Shown here piece by piece: positions 24,499-36,467 of a stretch of 64,000 nt of DNA. A program made the position numbers and the translations under genes. Within the stretch, counting starts at the first letter, position 1. The number at the start of each line of letters is the position of its first letter. The notes beneath the pieces were generated by a model. The model had not been told where the DNA came from and ran no database searches. It was given only the letters and a program-made list of their open reading frames with translations. The DNA comes from Linum tenue (Eukaryota > Streptophyta > Magnoliopsida > Malpighiales > Linaceae): the NCBI GenBank assembly GCA_946122785.1, contig CAMGYJ010000006.1:70557676-70621675 (forward strand). Reading direction: 5' to 3'.

Positions 24499-25116
24499 TG
24501 TTGGGCCTTGTCGTTCACCTATTCAAAACCATTGTAGGCCTGGTGACACTAAGGGCCCATTAACCAAACCTATTCATCGTCCCACCACTCCAAGACCTCT
24601 TCGTGCGTCTGCGCTTTTATTCTTCTCATCAAAATCATCGAAGACTGGCGAAGGAGTTCCCTGCACATCGATCGTCGTTCTCATCAAAGCCACACAACGG
24701 TAATCTGCAATAAAGAAGGAAGAGCGAGGTGATGCTTACTGAGATTATATATAGAGAGCAAACCACGAAGAAGGATGCAACGGTTTCCCTGGCTCAGTAG
24801 AACGGGTTAGTTCTTTGGGAGTTCTCGGATTGGGTTCTGTGGTATCGTGTCTGGTTGAATTAGAGTTGGGGCTTCCAAGCCAGGAACTCTAATTCATCTG
24901 GGCGTAGCTCTCTCTTTCGTGTCTTTCTTCTTTCTTGTTCTTCTCGGCCATTAGGGCCTTGTTTTTTTCTTTTCTGTTATTAGGGTTTGAACTCGGAATC
25001 TATCTAAGTAATCGAATCAATCGATATCATTCACATCTCTCTGACTGCTTAAATCATGGATATAATTCTGGTCGATTGACTGTGTCTGAATGAATCAAAG
25101 ACATAGTTGAATAACA
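24499..25116 (+). repeat. 5' LTR of the inner copia element
   Basis: The LTR runs from TGTTGGGCC to GAATAACA (618 bp). It differs from the 3' LTR at about 10 positions (about 1.6%). Confidence 0.95.
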
Positions 25117-25118
25117 AT

Positions 25119-25130
25119 TGGTATCAGAGC
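25119..25130 (+). promoter_or_regulatory. Primer-binding site, initiator Met tRNA
   Basis: TGGTATCAGAGC lies two bases after the 5' LTR. It is the standard copia primer site, complementary to the 3' end of initiator Met tRNA. Confidence 0.95.
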
Positions 25131-25181
25131 CTCCTTTTCGTGGAACTTACTGTTGTCGAGAAGGAGATCCTCTTCCTCTCT

Positions 25182-26792
25182 ATGTCTTCCTATTCCTTTC
25201 CCACCAGTTCTAATCCTCCATGGTTCTCTGGTAGTAATTACTCTGTATGGAAAAAGAGAATGAGAGTGTACCTCCGAGGAATCGATTGTGAATTATGGGC
25301 AATTGTCCGTAATGGGCCAATTGACATGAAAGAAGATGATGAGGAGGATTGGTCTGATAAACAATAGAAAAGTGCACAACTAGACTCTAGGGCTATGCAC
25401 ATTTTACTCTCTGCAATATCTGATGATGAAGGAGAGAGAGTTAATAAATGTGAAACAGCCAAAGAAATATGGTCAATTCTTGAAACAACACATGAAGGAA
25501 CTTCAGAAGTAAAAGAAACTAGGATTGATTTGCTTTTAAAAGAATATGAAACATTTGATATGTTATCTGGAGAATCAATTTCTGAAATGGATAAAAGGTT
25601 TTCCACCCTGGTCAATAGACTAAAGGGACTGGGAAAAACTTTCTCCAGCAAAGAACTTGTTAGAAAAGTTCTTAGATCACTCCCTCTTGAATGGATGGCC
25701 AAAAGAACTGCCATCGAGGAAGCTAAAGATCTTAATGTTCTAACTCTTGAAAACTTAATAGGCTCTCTTCTGAGTCATGAAGAAGTGCTTAAACAAATGA
25801 ACTCGATTCATGATAAGAAAAATAAATCCATTGCTTTTAAATCTGCATATACTAATGAAGGAGAAAAATTGGATGAGGAGTTCGAAAATGAACTTGCTCT
25901 CACCAGCAAAAAACTCCAAAGAATGATCAAGTTCAAACATGATCAAAACACTAAAAGAGGAAATCATAACAATAGCTATAATACCAGATCTTCTGGTTAC
26001 TCATTCAATAATTCCTCTAGATCATTTGGACATCATTCTGGTGGAACAAATGAAAGAAACTCATTTGGTTCTAACAGATCAGACAGCAGTCCTAAAGATA
26101 ACAAAAGCTCAAATGATAGCAAAACTGACTCAACCATTTGTTTTAAATGTGGCAAAACAGGTCACTTTAGAGCCAACTGTCCACTGAACAAGAAGAAAGA
26201 AAAGGCAATGGTGGCTTCTTGGAGCGATTACAGTTCAGAGGATGAATCAGAAGCTGTTGCCTATATGGGTCTAAACTCTAATGAGGAAGATCATCACAGT
26301 GATCAGGTATGGTCCGACTCTTCATCTGAATCTCTATTAGACCCTCATAACGAAGACTTCTTTCTTCATGCTCTCTCAAATCTGCAAGAAGAGTGCAATA
26401 GATTGAAGAGCAAATTTTGTATGACCATGACTCAACTACATGAAAAAGAAACAAAAGTCTTGCGTCTAAAGGATCTTGTAAAAACTCAACAGATGGATCA
26501 GAGCACTCAGGATAATCAAGTTGCATATCTTACTGCTGAAAATAAAAAATTTAAGAGAGAAATTAATTACTGTCACAGAATAATGAACAAGAATCACCTA
26601 ATGCCATATCCTACTCAGAATGCCAACTGGTATAGACATGCATATAAGCCTGTAGCTCACTTACAATCATCACTTGCTCGAAATTTCTCCTTAACATGTA
26701 CCTTCAGCAAGAAGTCAGGACATGATTTTCATCACTGTTACTCAAGGAAAACTAAACCCAAACTTGTTTGGGTTGTTAAAACTTCTAATTAA
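25182..26792 (+). pseudogene. Inner copia gag (one premature stop)
   Basis: This is the structural capsid protein that packages element RNA. It starts MSSYSFPT and then has WFSGSNYSVWKKRM (the DUF4219-like start of copia gag), a UBN2-type helical region, and a CCHC zinc knuckle CFKCGKTGHFRANC near 26,138-26,180. A coiled-coil-like C-terminal part follows. An in-frame TAG at 25,365-25,367 interrupts it early, where related gags keep coding. The ORF then ends at TAA 26,790-26,792 in the same frame as the protease. A second in-frame stop lies at 26,808. Stop-separated gag and pol in one frame is reminiscent of SIRE elements. Confidence 0.85.
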
Positions 26793-26810
26793 TCTTCTCC
26801 TGTTTTTTAG

Positions 26811-29800
26811 AACAATAAAGATGCTAATATCTGGTACTTAGATTCTGGATGCTCGCATAATATGACTGGTAATAAAGACCTTTTTACTTATCTTAATCCA
26901 AAAAGAGGAGGTAAAGTGTTCTATGGCAACAATAATAGTGCTTCTGTTGTTGGTAAAGGTACAATAAGTAGCAACTCGTCTCTAATTATTGAAGATGTTT
27001 TATATGTTGATGGACTAAAACATAATCTGCTGTCTATTAGTCAAATTTGTGGATCCACTTATTGTGTCACATTTGACCCATTTTGCTGCATTATTGAAAG
27101 AATTTCTGACAAAACAGTCATTTTTAAGGGAAAGAAAATCAACAATGTATATACCATTGACTTATCTACTTTAGACCTCTCTGAAAACATATGTTTGAGC
27201 TCAATATCTGAAACTGTAACCAATTGGCATAGAAACTTAGGACATTTGAGTTTTTCTAGACTGGCTAAGCTATCTAAACTCAACCTGGTTAGGGGTCTGC
27301 CAGTAATTAAAGGATCAGATAACTTCACATGTGAAGCTTGCATATTAGGTAAACATTGCAAGAAATCGTTTAAAAGTAAAAAGGATGTTACTACCTCTGC
27401 CACCTTTGAATTGGTTCATATGGACTTATTTGGTCCTACTAATGTGCAAAGTCTAGGAGGAAAGTCTTATGTACTAGTAATTGTCGATGATTATTCTAGA
27501 TTCACTTGGGTTTACCTCTTGTCTTCTAAAGACGAAGCATTCAATAAATTCAGGTCCTTTGCTGCCCTTGTTAAAAATCAATTTGATTGCTTGGTGAAAA
27601 ACATTAGAAGCGACAATGGTGGTGAGTTTATTAATGATGATTTTGAGAACTTCTGTGATCATCATGGTATTCTTCACACCTTTTCAGCACCAAGAACTCC
27701 ACAACAGAATGGTGTTGTGGAGAGGAAAAATCGTTCTATCATTGAGACTGCTAGAACCATGCTTTTAGAGTTTGATTGCCCTAAATTTCTCTGGGGAGAA
27801 GCAGTAAACACTGCCTGTTATATCTTAAATCGTACCACCATTTGAAAGATAATCAATAAAACCCCTTATGAAATTCTGAAGGGAAAACCCCTAAGTTATC
27901 TTATTTTCATCCATTCGGGTCCAAATGTTACATTTTAAACACCAAAGATTCCCTTGAAAAATTTGATGCTAAATCAGATGCTGCCACATTTCTTGGATAT
28001 TCAAGTAAAGGGCAAGCCTATAGAGTGTTTAATAGAAGGTCCAGGAAAGTGGAAGAGTCAGTTCATGTTCGATTTGACACTACTGATCCTACTCTTCCAT
28101 TACATTCAAATATCAGTGACTATGACTTTCTGCCCCTTAGTATTTCTCATGAGACAGGTACTACTTCAAGTAATGATGCACCTACCCACACTGATTCTAA
28201 CTCGACAACAGAAACAAGCCCTGATGAATCTACTAACAATCAAGAGACTCCACCACACATCAGGAAAAGGCATCCTCCATCACAGATAATAGGTAACCTT
28301 ACTGATCCTATCCAAACCCGAGGTAAGCACATTCCAGGTCAGTATGCCTTTGTATCACTGCTTGAACCAAAGAATTTTAAAGAAGCTATTCTGGATGATG
28401 AATGGTTGTTGGCTATGCAAGAAGAATTGTCTCACTTTGTTAGATTATGTGTGTGGGAACTTGTTCCTAGACCTCTGAACATCAATGTGATTGGTACTAA
28501 ATGGATTTTTAGGAACAAATCTGATGAATTAGGATTCATTATTAAAAACAAAGCTAGGCTTGTGGCTCAAGGTTATAATCAAGAGGAGGGGATTGATTAT
28601 GATGAAACATTTGCCCCTGTAGCTAGACTGGAATCAATAAGACTTCTTTGTGCTTATGCTAGCTACATGAATTTTAAACTTTATCAAATGGACGTAAAAA
28701 CTGCTTTCTTAAATGGTGAAATTAAGGAGAATGTATATGTGGAGCAACCTCCTGGATTCATAGACTCTGAATTCCCTGACCATGTTTTCAAATTAAACAA
28801 AGCACTTTATGAACTTAAACAAGCTCCAAGAGCTTGGTATGAAAAACTGACTACCTTTCTAATCTCACAAGACTTTCTTCAGGGTGGGGTAGATAAAACT
28901 CTCTTCATAAAAAGAAAAAAATAATCATACTCTGATTGTGCAAATCTATGTAGATGATATAGTATTTGGGAGTACAGATCCCAGTATGTGTGATGAATTC
29001 TGCTCTATCATGAAAAATCAGTTTGAAATGAGTTTGATGGGAGAATTGACATATTTTCTTGGTCTCCAAATCCTTCAAACAGAGTCTGGCATTTTCATTC
29101 ATCAAACCAAGTATTTGCAATCAATGCTGTCTAAGTTTGAGTTATTGAACATTAGTTCATGCAAAACCCCAATTGCTACTAACACACATCTAGATTATGA
29201 TGAAGATGGGAAACCCGTTTGTGAACACAAATATAGAGGAATGATAGGGTCCCTACTGTACTTAACTGCCAGTAGACCAGACATTCAATTTAGTGTCTGT
29301 CTCTGTGCTAGATTTCAGCATCAACCTAAAGAAAGTCACTTGATTGCAGTGAAAAGAATATTTAGGTATTTAAAAGGCTCACATAATCTTGGTCTCTGGT
29401 ATCCTAAATCTGAATGTCCATCCTTAATTGGATACTCTGACTCAGACTTTGCTGGTAGTATTACTGATAGAAAGAGTACAAGTGGAAGCTGTCAATATCT
29501 TGGTCGATCTCTTGTATCCTGGTCTAGTAAGAAACAAGGATCAGTGGCATTGTCTACAGCAGAAGCATAATATGTTGCTGCAGGGAACTGCTGTACACAA
29601 TTTCTCTGGTTAAAATCACAGCTGTCTGACTATGGTCTGAATTTTGATAAAATTCCCATTCTATGTGATAACACTAGTGCAATTTGTATGTCAAGAAATC
29701 CAGTACACCATAGTAGAACTAAACACATAGAAGTAAAACATCATTTTATTAGAGATATTATTCAAGCTGGCCTTATTGAATTAAATTTCATATCTACTGA

Positions 29801-29897
29801 ATTTCAAATTGCTGATATCTTCACAAAAGCTCTTTCCTCTGATCTATTTATAAGACTCTGTGATGATCTTGGACTGCAATCTCTCCATTCCATATAG
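26811..29897 (+). pseudogene. Inner copia pol: protease, integrase, RT, RNase H
   Basis: The domains are in copia order. Protease has WYLDSGCSHNMTG at about 26,832. The integrase HHCC finger runs from WHRNLGHLS to CEACILGKH, and the DDE residues lie in VHMDLFG, RSDNGGEF and NGVVERKN. Reverse transcriptase starts after a variable linker, with [10 protein letters not shown] at about 28,556 and catalytic YVDD at about 28,946. RNase H starts at GYSDSDFAG (about 29,429) and ends at 29,897. Four lesions are visible: a TGA at 27,843-27,845 (probably an Arg codon), a frameshift near 27,890-27,905, a frameshift in the A-run near 28,910-28,922, and a TAA at 29,568-29,570 in the conserved AEAEY motif. 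Confidence 0.9.
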
Positions 29898-30162
29898 AAT
29901 GCTCGATAATCCAGGTTCTGCCCTTCCCTTCTATTAATTACTTAGTAACCTGTGTTTACTGCATTTATGTATATATTGCCTTCTCATGTTTCGTCCAAAT
30001 ACTATGAATATGATGTTTGGATTTCCCATATCCTGTTGAGTTGTGTTTAACTCCTAATTACTTCTCTTAGAAATCTGTTCCATAGCTTTAGTATATATAG
30101 GTATCCCTCCCCTGCCTCTCTTCCTATCTCCTACCCTAAAGCTACAAAACATTTAGATCATC
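29898..30162 (+). other. Spacer between pol and third ORF of the inner copia
   Basis: This 265-base AT-rich spacer is non-coding. A TATA-like tatatatagg near 30,092 precedes the ORF and could mark a subgenomic promoter, but this is speculative. Confidence 0.35.
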
Positions 30163-30837
30163 ATGACTGATCTGTTTACCTCATCACACATCCCTGGAGC
30201 TATTGTCACCTATGTAGGGAGAACATTCAATGAGCCTATCGATTTCAATCTCCATAGGTTCAAAGAGCTCTATGCCTCACGAAAACTTGCCGTCCCTATC
30301 AACCTTGATCTCTTTGAGTTCAAAGCTGTTGGAATTGATATCACTCCTTACATCGGAAACCTAGGGTGGGAATTTCTTCTTCACTACCCTCCTCTGGCAG
30401 CCTGTCCTCTCCCTGTTCGCAGCTTCTATGCTAATCTAGACTGTCAAGGAATCATCACAAGGAAGCTTACCACCTTGGTCAATGGCTACTTTATTTCCCT
30501 CACCTCTGAAGCCATAAGTGTTCTCCTGAACCTTCCTACTGAAGGTCCTCTTCCTTTTGCTCATGAGGATGAGTTCTTGTTTTATGACTTTGACTATGTT
30601 GTCGAGTACTCTCGTGTTACTCAGCGTCGAGTTGGAGCTAATGAAGTAATCACTTCTGCTGATTTAAACCCTCCCCTGCGCACGCTCCATTACTTCATTA
30701 CCCACTTCTTTCTGCCGCGCACCTCTGGCCTTCACATTGTCACCAAGCTCGACCTCTGGATCCTCTCCAATGCCCTTACTGGGCAAAAAATTGACTATTC
30801 CCAGCTGCTTTTTGGATCAATTGTTCGAAATGCTGAG
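30163..30837 (+). CDS. Third ORF of inner copia, N-terminal part (split by gypsy insertion)
   Basis: This part has 225 codons and starts MTDLFTSS. It lies downstream of pol, where SIRE-like elements carry their extra (often called env-like) ORF. It contains FYANLDCQG and the pattern ISLTSEAISVLLNLP, then LRTLHYFITHFFLP. These resemble the plant-transposon protein domain seen in third ORFs of plant LTR elements (from memory of the family, near PF20167). The gypsy element enters at codon GAG, duplicating CTGAG. The frame continues without other damage at 41,080-41,556, which would make 383 residues before the insertion. No signal peptide or clear membrane helix is visible here. It is related to the MULE cargo ORF at 47,238-48,239. 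Confidence 0.75.
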
Positions 30838-32191
30838 TGATAGACCGCCATTTACACATGTTTTTACCCTCGTTCTTACACCGTTTGAGGTGTTGATTCT
30901 CGTGTTTTAGGCCGATTTCACGCTAGGTTGTGCTTGTTTGTGATATTTCAGGTCCTAGTACGTGAATGAAGGCTTAGGAGCGAGTATGGGGCCGATTGGA
31001 CGAAGATCGGACGAATGGCGAGGTTTCAAGGAAGCTGCACGGGCAGACCATGGCACCGCACGGCCGTGCACGTGAGCAAGATGGCCGTGCGCTTTTTGCC
31101 GAGGCCACGCACGGGCAAGCCATGGAAATCACACGGCCGTGCAAGGTGCAACCCTGGCCGTGCGAGAAGCCTAAGATCGAACTAAACGACACGCTGCGTT
31201 TTGAGTTGCACGGCCAAGTGGGTGATCTGCACGGCCGTGCGGCCTGGCCGTGCGAGTCGGGAAATCCTGGTTTTAGAGCCTATTCCGAGCCAAAAGTGAG
31301 AGAGTCGTGTTTTCAGAGCAAAAACAGAGCCCTAGAGAGAGAAAGTGCGAAGAACACATCCTAGAAGTTGTCTTAGAGCTGGATTTCAACGAATCGAGCT
31401 TGGAGATCGTCATAGGAGTGGAAATCATCGTCCCAGAGCAGATTTTCCTCATCGTTATGAGTATGACTAATCCGATTCTTGTTTTCTCTTCTCTCTCTAT
31501 GGAGTAGAACCCTTCTCTCACTCGGGTATGAAGAACCCTAGTTCCTTGTGTTAGGGATTTGATTGTAATGACTTGGGATGATATTACTGTTTGATTTTAA
31601 TCGAATGACGCATGTTTATTGAATTGATTGGAGTCTGATCAGCTTTTCTCAATTTCTGCTGCAACCTGAGATAGATAGAATCTGATTAGGTTGTTAGAGT
31701 CTCTTCATTCGATAGTAGGAGATTGGCTATACGAGAGTTAGCCAGTTTACTGCTTTGTACTGGAATTCAATTCCAGTAGTGGAGTTCTATGTTCATAGCC
31801 TCAGCTTTCTATCCCGGTGAAGACTAGTCGTCTACCGGGTAGTTAGACTGAGAGGGCTTGGTCAGCTTAAGAGATTCCAAGCTACTGTCGGATCTTCCGC
31901 AGTCTAATCAATTGTAAATTAACCCAGGGAATTACAATTGAACCTAACTAAGGGGCTAGGGGGACTCAATCCCGAGTGACTCTTTCATGACTTTGAAAAC
32001 CGAACAATTTACTGTTTTCTTGTTGCTTTATCTTTTCACAACAATCACTCGAACTAGTTTGCTAGATAATAGAGAATCACGGAGTAAGCAGTAGATCTAG
32101 ACCCCGGGTTGATAATATAACTTGCCTGTTACTGCATTCCCGGACTGCAATTACACTTGGTCGCAGTTTGGTGTTGTGTTTTGGCGTGTCA
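30838..32191 (+). repeat. 5' LTR of the gypsy element
   Basis: It runs from TGATAGACCGCC to TTGGCGTGTCA (1,354 bp). Two perfect GCACGGCCGTGC palindromes (31,058 and 31,229) and several near or half sites (ATGGCCGTGCGC, ACACGGCCGTGC, CTGGCCGTGCGAG) lie in its first 420 bases. Confidence 0.95.
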
Positions 32192-32197
32192 AGTTTT

Positions 32198-32215
32198 TGG
32201 CGCCGTTGCCGGGGA
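32198..32215 (+). promoter_or_regulatory. Gypsy primer-binding site
   Basis: TGGCGCCGTTGCCGGGGA lies six bases after the LTR end. This sequence is the usual Athila-group primer site. Confidence 0.9.
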
Positions 32216-32336
32216 CCCTCTAGGTTATTGGGGAAACGTGAGAATTTGTTACTCTAGCTTTTTATTTACTGCATTTTATCTCTTCCCCCTGTGTGCCTTC
32301 ACGGGTTGCTTTTGCTGATTGTGTGCAGGTAGTGCA

Positions 32337-33348
32337 TGACCCGTAGCCAGTCGGGAGATCTACTACCATTAGACCAGGAGCTTGAACGAACCTGCAGGAA
32401 CTCCAAGCGGGCTCTAAGGGCGCGACTGGCTACGGAAAGAGCGCTATCACAGCTGCAGATCGAAGAAGAAGAAGAAGGAGAGATGGGTGATCCGCAGAAC
32501 CACGAGTGATCAACCCAGATGAGCAGACCATGGGATCCTACTGGACCGCTAGGGCTGCGGACATGAGGTCACCCATTCAACACCCTCATGTCCCTGCCAA
32601 CAACTTTGAGGTGAGCACCTCCGTGATCACCATGCTGCGCGGTTCAGTGGTGTTCCGTGGTAAGGAGGGAGAGTGCCCTCGATCACATCTCAGGCGATTC
32701 CACGAGCTCATCGATGGAATCAAGATCAATGGGGTACCAGCAGATGCCATCCAGCTGAGGTACTTCCCATTCACTTTGGAGGGGCAGGCCAAGGAGTGGC
32801 TAGACACTCGACCTCCGGGCTCCATCACCACGTTCGCCAACCTGGCGGACAAGTTCCTCACCCGCTACCATCCTCCATCCAAGACAGCTGATCTGCAGAA
32901 GCAGATTACACATTTTTCTCAGGATGAGGATGAGACCATTAGGGATGCTTGGGAGAGATACACCAGCCTCTTTCTCAGGTGTCCCAATCATGGTTTCAAT
33001 GATGCATTCAAGGTGGGCACCTTCTATCACGCCCTCTTCCCGGAGGACAAGCAGCTGATTGATTCAGTTTGTGGCGGGAACATGCTGACTAAAACCCCGC
33101 CACAGCTGAATCAACTCTTTGAAGAGATGGCGGAGAATGGTTATGATTGGGGCACTGCCAGGAGGTCGAGGAGAGCACCCAGCCGAGGTGTACATTCTGT
33201 GGGAGCCCATCCCTCTGATTTGGTGCAGGTAGTATCGAAGCTGGTCTCAGCTATCGATCATTCCGGAATGATTCCAGGGACCGGGCAGCAGCAGGCGATG
33301 CTCTGCCAATGGTGCGAAAGCACCCATCACACGGTGGAAGACTGCTAG
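32337..33348 (+). pseudogene. Gypsy gag, N-terminal and capsid part (frameshift and stop)
   Basis: The start is ATG 32,337 (MTRSQSGD), typical of Athila gag. The frame runs to about 32,506, where one missing base moves it into the frame of VINPDEQTMGSYW. The capsid (Retrotrans_gag) region follows with FRGKEGECPRSHLRRF, LEGQAKEWLD, and TTFANLADKFLTRYHPP. The ORF closes at a TAG (33,346-33,348) directly after CESTHHTVEDC, probably a mutated Gln codon, and then the frame shifts into 33,309-35,111. Gag packages element RNA into particles. Confidence 0.85.
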
Positions 33349-35111
33349 GCGATGAAGGAATCAACCACACCCAGGAGCAGGTGAACTTCATCAATAATGT
33401 CAGGCGCAATGAGCCCTACAGCAACACGTACAATGAGGGGTGGCGCCAGCATCCTAACTTCTCCTGGGTTGGGCCAAATTCCAGACCACCAATCCCCCAG
33501 GGACCACCAGGCTTCCAGCGGCCACCATATCAGCCCAGACAGGGGCAATTCCAGCAGCCACAACAGCCTCTTTATCAGCCCATGCAGGGGCACGCTGCTC
33601 AATCACAGCCGCGACCTTTCCAGCAGCCAGGTACAGCCCCTGCTGCCCCAGTGCAGAATGATCAGATGGTTGAACTGCGGGACTTGGTGGGTTCTCTCGC
33701 CAGTGTTAGTGCTCAGAAATTCAACACCTTTGAGCAGTTCATGGAGAAGGCCTCGGGTAAATTCCTGGCTCTTGAAGCTGGTCAGAGGAACACGCAGGCT
33801 GTTTTGCAGGATATCCAGACCCAGCTGGGGAGCGTGGCTCAGGCAGTGGCTCAACGGGCTCCTGGTACTCAACCAGGGCAGACCATCCCTCACCCGCCGA
33901 CCCCGGATGAGCGCTGCAATGCCATCATGACCAGGAGTGGCAAGATGACTGTTGATCCCCCTGCTCGGGAACCGGAAAGAGAGACCCCTGCTTCAGCACT
34001 TCCAGCTAATCAGGAAGAAATGGAGAAGGAGGTTGAGGTGCCTGCTCCTAAACCGCAACCAGTGGTGAAGGAGTATGTACCACAGCTTCCCTTTCCTACT
34101 CGGTTGCACAAGGACCGACTGGAGACTGAGTTTGCCAAATTCATGGCAATGCTGAAGCAGCTGAATGTCCAAGTGCCCTTCCTGGAGGCACTCTTGCAAA
34201 TGCCGAAGTATGCGAAGTTTCTAAAAGAGCTTCTCTCAAAGAAGCAGAAGCTGAGTGAGTTGGCCACTGTGGAGCTCAGCGAGGAGTGCTCGGCTATTCT
34301 GCAGAACAAGCTTCCGCAGAAGAGAAAAGACCCAGGTAGTTTTACTATCCCATGCTCTATTGATAAATTGCATGTAGAGAAGTCCTTGGCGGATTTAGGT
34401 GCTAGTATCAATGTTATGCCATATCAACTGTTCAAGAAACTAGGCCTAGGCGAACCCCGTGCTACTAGGATGACCCTTCAATTAGCTGACAGATATGTAG
34501 TGCATCCTAAAGGCATAGTGGAAGACCTTCTGGTTAAGGTTGGCAAATTCACATATCCTGTGGATTTTGTTATCCTAAACATCAGTGAGGACACAGAAGT
34601 GCCTCTTATACTGGGAAGGCCTTTCCTGGCCACCGCCAAGGCTCTCATAGATGTGCATGATGGGACCTTAGTTTTGAGGGATGGCGAGGAGCGAATAACG
34701 TTTTCTGTTGCTGACACTATACCTGCTTCGTTACCTCTGCATGCTGTATCTCACCAGGAGCACGAGTCTGTCTTGTATCCTTCTGTGCTGCCTATTTTGC
34801 AGGACCCGCCTCCCACACCTTCGCCGCCACTCTGGACCACTCCATCATCAAAAGAACAGATCAAGGAGGAGTGGCGGCCGAAACTGCAGGCAGCTAAGCC
34901 TGCTCGAAAGAAAGCCGGAGACCACTATGAGCTGGTCCCGCCCCCACCTTGGCCATCCGAGTATTCACTCGCTTGCATCTTGCCGGATGGCCAAGTCGAG
35001 CTGGAAAATGCAGGTGGCCACATTCGTCGCGTACATGGCCACCATTTGCAGCTGTACCTCAAGAGCGATGTGGATCCGCTCTTGAAGGCACCTGATCCTA
35101 CACTTCCCTGA
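33309..35111 (+). CDS. Gypsy gag C-terminus, protease and integrase tail (RT/RH/IN deleted)
   Basis: The 600-residue ORF begins in the frame after the gag stop (NHTQEQVNFINN) and runs through a Pro/Gln-rich linker with PPGFQRPPYQPRQGQ. The aspartic protease has active site DLGASINVMP (34,391 onwards) and the flap/hydrophobic end LILGRPFLATA. About 100 residues later the ORF reads CILPDGQVELENAGGHIRRV and ends, which resembles the C-terminal tail of Athila integrase. The YXDD reverse transcriptase, RNase H and integrase core are all absent, while the frame remains open across the join (about 34,800-34,930). The natural start codon is not in this ORF. Confidence 0.85.
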   Translation: MVRKHPSHGGRLLGDEGINHTQEQVNFINNVRRNEPYSNTYNEGWRQHPNFSWVGPNSRPPIPQGPPGFQRPPYQPRQGQFQQPQQPLYQPMQGHAAQSQPRPFQQPGTAPAAPVQNDQMVELRDLVGSLASVSAQKFNTFEQFMEKASGKFLALEAGQRNTQAVLQDIQTQLGSVAQAVAQRAPGTQPGQTIPHPPTPDERCNAIMTRSGKMTVDPPAREPERETPASALPANQEEMEKEVEVPAPKPQPVVKEYVPQLPFPTRLHKDRLETEFAKFMAMLKQLNVQVPFLEALLQMPKYAKFLKELLSKKQKLSELATVELSEECSAILQNKLPQKRKDPGSFTIPCSIDKLHVEKSLADLGASINVMPYQLFKKLGLGEPRATRMTLQLADRYVVHPKGIVEDLLVKVGKFTYPVDFVILNISEDTEVPLILGRPFLATAKALIDVHDGTLVLRDGEERITFSVADTIPASLPLHAVSHQEHESVLYPSVLPILQDPPPTPSPPLWTTPSSKEQIKEEWRPKLQAAKPARKKAGDHYELVPPPPWPSEYSLACILPDGQVELENAGGHIRRVHGHHLQLYLKSDVDPLLKAPDPTLP

Positions 35112-36467
35112 GCATCCATACTGGCGTCCAGCTAAAAGACGATAAAGAAGCGCTTGTGGGGAGGCAACCCCACCGAGGTTTGCATTTTCTTACTCTTTTT
35201 CCTTTGATTTTGTGTGTTTTTGAGTCTTGAGACGTTGATCCAGAGTCAAGTGTCGTTTTTGAGTGAAAACAGGTTGATTTCGGGGCTCCAGAATGTTGCA
35301 CGGCCAGGTCCTCAACCTGCACGGCCGTGCGGAAATCCCCCCTTGGCCGTGCGAGCTCTCGGTAAAAAGCGCACGGCCAAAAGTGCACATTGCACGGCCG
35401 TGCGCTCTGCCTGGCCTGGCCGTGCGTCCGACACGGGCATAAAATTGTCTCGCACGGCCGTGCGGAATTTTCCGCCTGGCCGTGCGAGCTCTCGCTAAAA
35501 ATGGCACGGCCAAATGTGCCATGTGCACGGCCGTGCGAAATCCTCGGCCAGGCCGTGCCGGCCTGCACGGGCAAAAGCACCCCGTGCACGGCCGTGCGTG
35601 CCTGCCCGTGCGGCCGAGGCACGGCCTATATATTTGGCCTGCACGGCCATTCTGGTCAGAAATCCCAAAAATCTCGCCGGAATCCTCTGCCCTCGCCGGA
35701 AAACCGCGCCAAAACCACCCTTTTTCGATTTTTTCGGCCATTTTGGGTCATTTTTTCACCAAACCAACAACAAACCCACCCTTTCTACACCCAAAGCGGC
35801 CTATCCCTCGATTTTGAGCGAGTTTGGGCGACGTTTTAGTCGCCGGAGGCGATTTCCGGCGAGACTCCGGCGAGACTCCGACGAGCACTTCCGGCCAGTT
35901 TTACGGCGTTTCGTCGCTTCCATTGTCTTCCCTTCATCATCCCCTACACCTCTACTTGAGTCTCCAGGTTTGATTTTGCCCCTAACTATGTTAATTGTGG
36001 AGAATTGAGTGTGTAGGGTGTATGTTAGAGAACCTTATTGAATCATTTGATTTTTGTGAAATTGATTGAGGGGAATGCATGGGATGTGAATGAATTGTGT
36101 TGGGAAAAGTCCCCTTTGCTTGTTTGAGCCCTTGTGTGCAAGAATTTGGCCAATTTCATGTTTAACTTAGTAGTGCACACAAGGTGTTCGATGAAATGCC
36201 TGTTTTCCATGCCATGTTGTGGCCACCGGTTGGGGCCCTTAATGATGTAGTTTGAGGGTGTATTTGCTATGGATGTGAACCTTGAGTTGCCTATTTTCTT
36301 GTGAATGTGCACCCCCACCCAGATTATGCTTGATTTATCGAGTTTTTGACCCCCGAACTATGGATGAAACCATGGTTAGGCTGTTTTCTGTTCTTAAGTG
36401 TGGGGGTGTGCTTGACCTTTTTCTTTGGCTCTTTTGGTTCCACTTTGGGTTGTTGTTTTGCAGGGCA
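35112..36467 (+). other. Gypsy leader of the downstream ORF with GC-palindrome cluster
   Basis: It contains the Athila landmark AAGCGCTTGTGGGGAGGCAACCC (about 35,147-35,169) and then a cluster of palindromes at 35,296-35,650. Perfect GCACGGCCGTGC occurs at 35,319, 35,392, 35,452, 35,525 and 35,585, with many half-sites between them. Parts repeat with a period of about 120-130 bases (GCGAGCTCTCGGTAAAA and GCGAGCTCTCGCTAAAA). The long overlapping ORFs here come from this repeat. A splice-acceptor-like ttgttttgcag ends just before the next ORF, which fits a spliced mRNA. Confidence 0.7.

Noticed and set aside
31273..31521. 82-aa minus-strand ORF in the gypsy LTR
   Set aside because: It occurs only as LTR sequence in both LTRs, with no recognisable domain and no support as a gene.
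35190..36008. Several overlapping ORFs of 90-180 aa on both strands in the gypsy leader
   Set aside because: They consist of His-Gly-Arg-Ala and Arg-Pro-Cys repeats produced by the GC palindromes. The same happens in the LTRs at 30,974-31,364 and 39,857-40,247.
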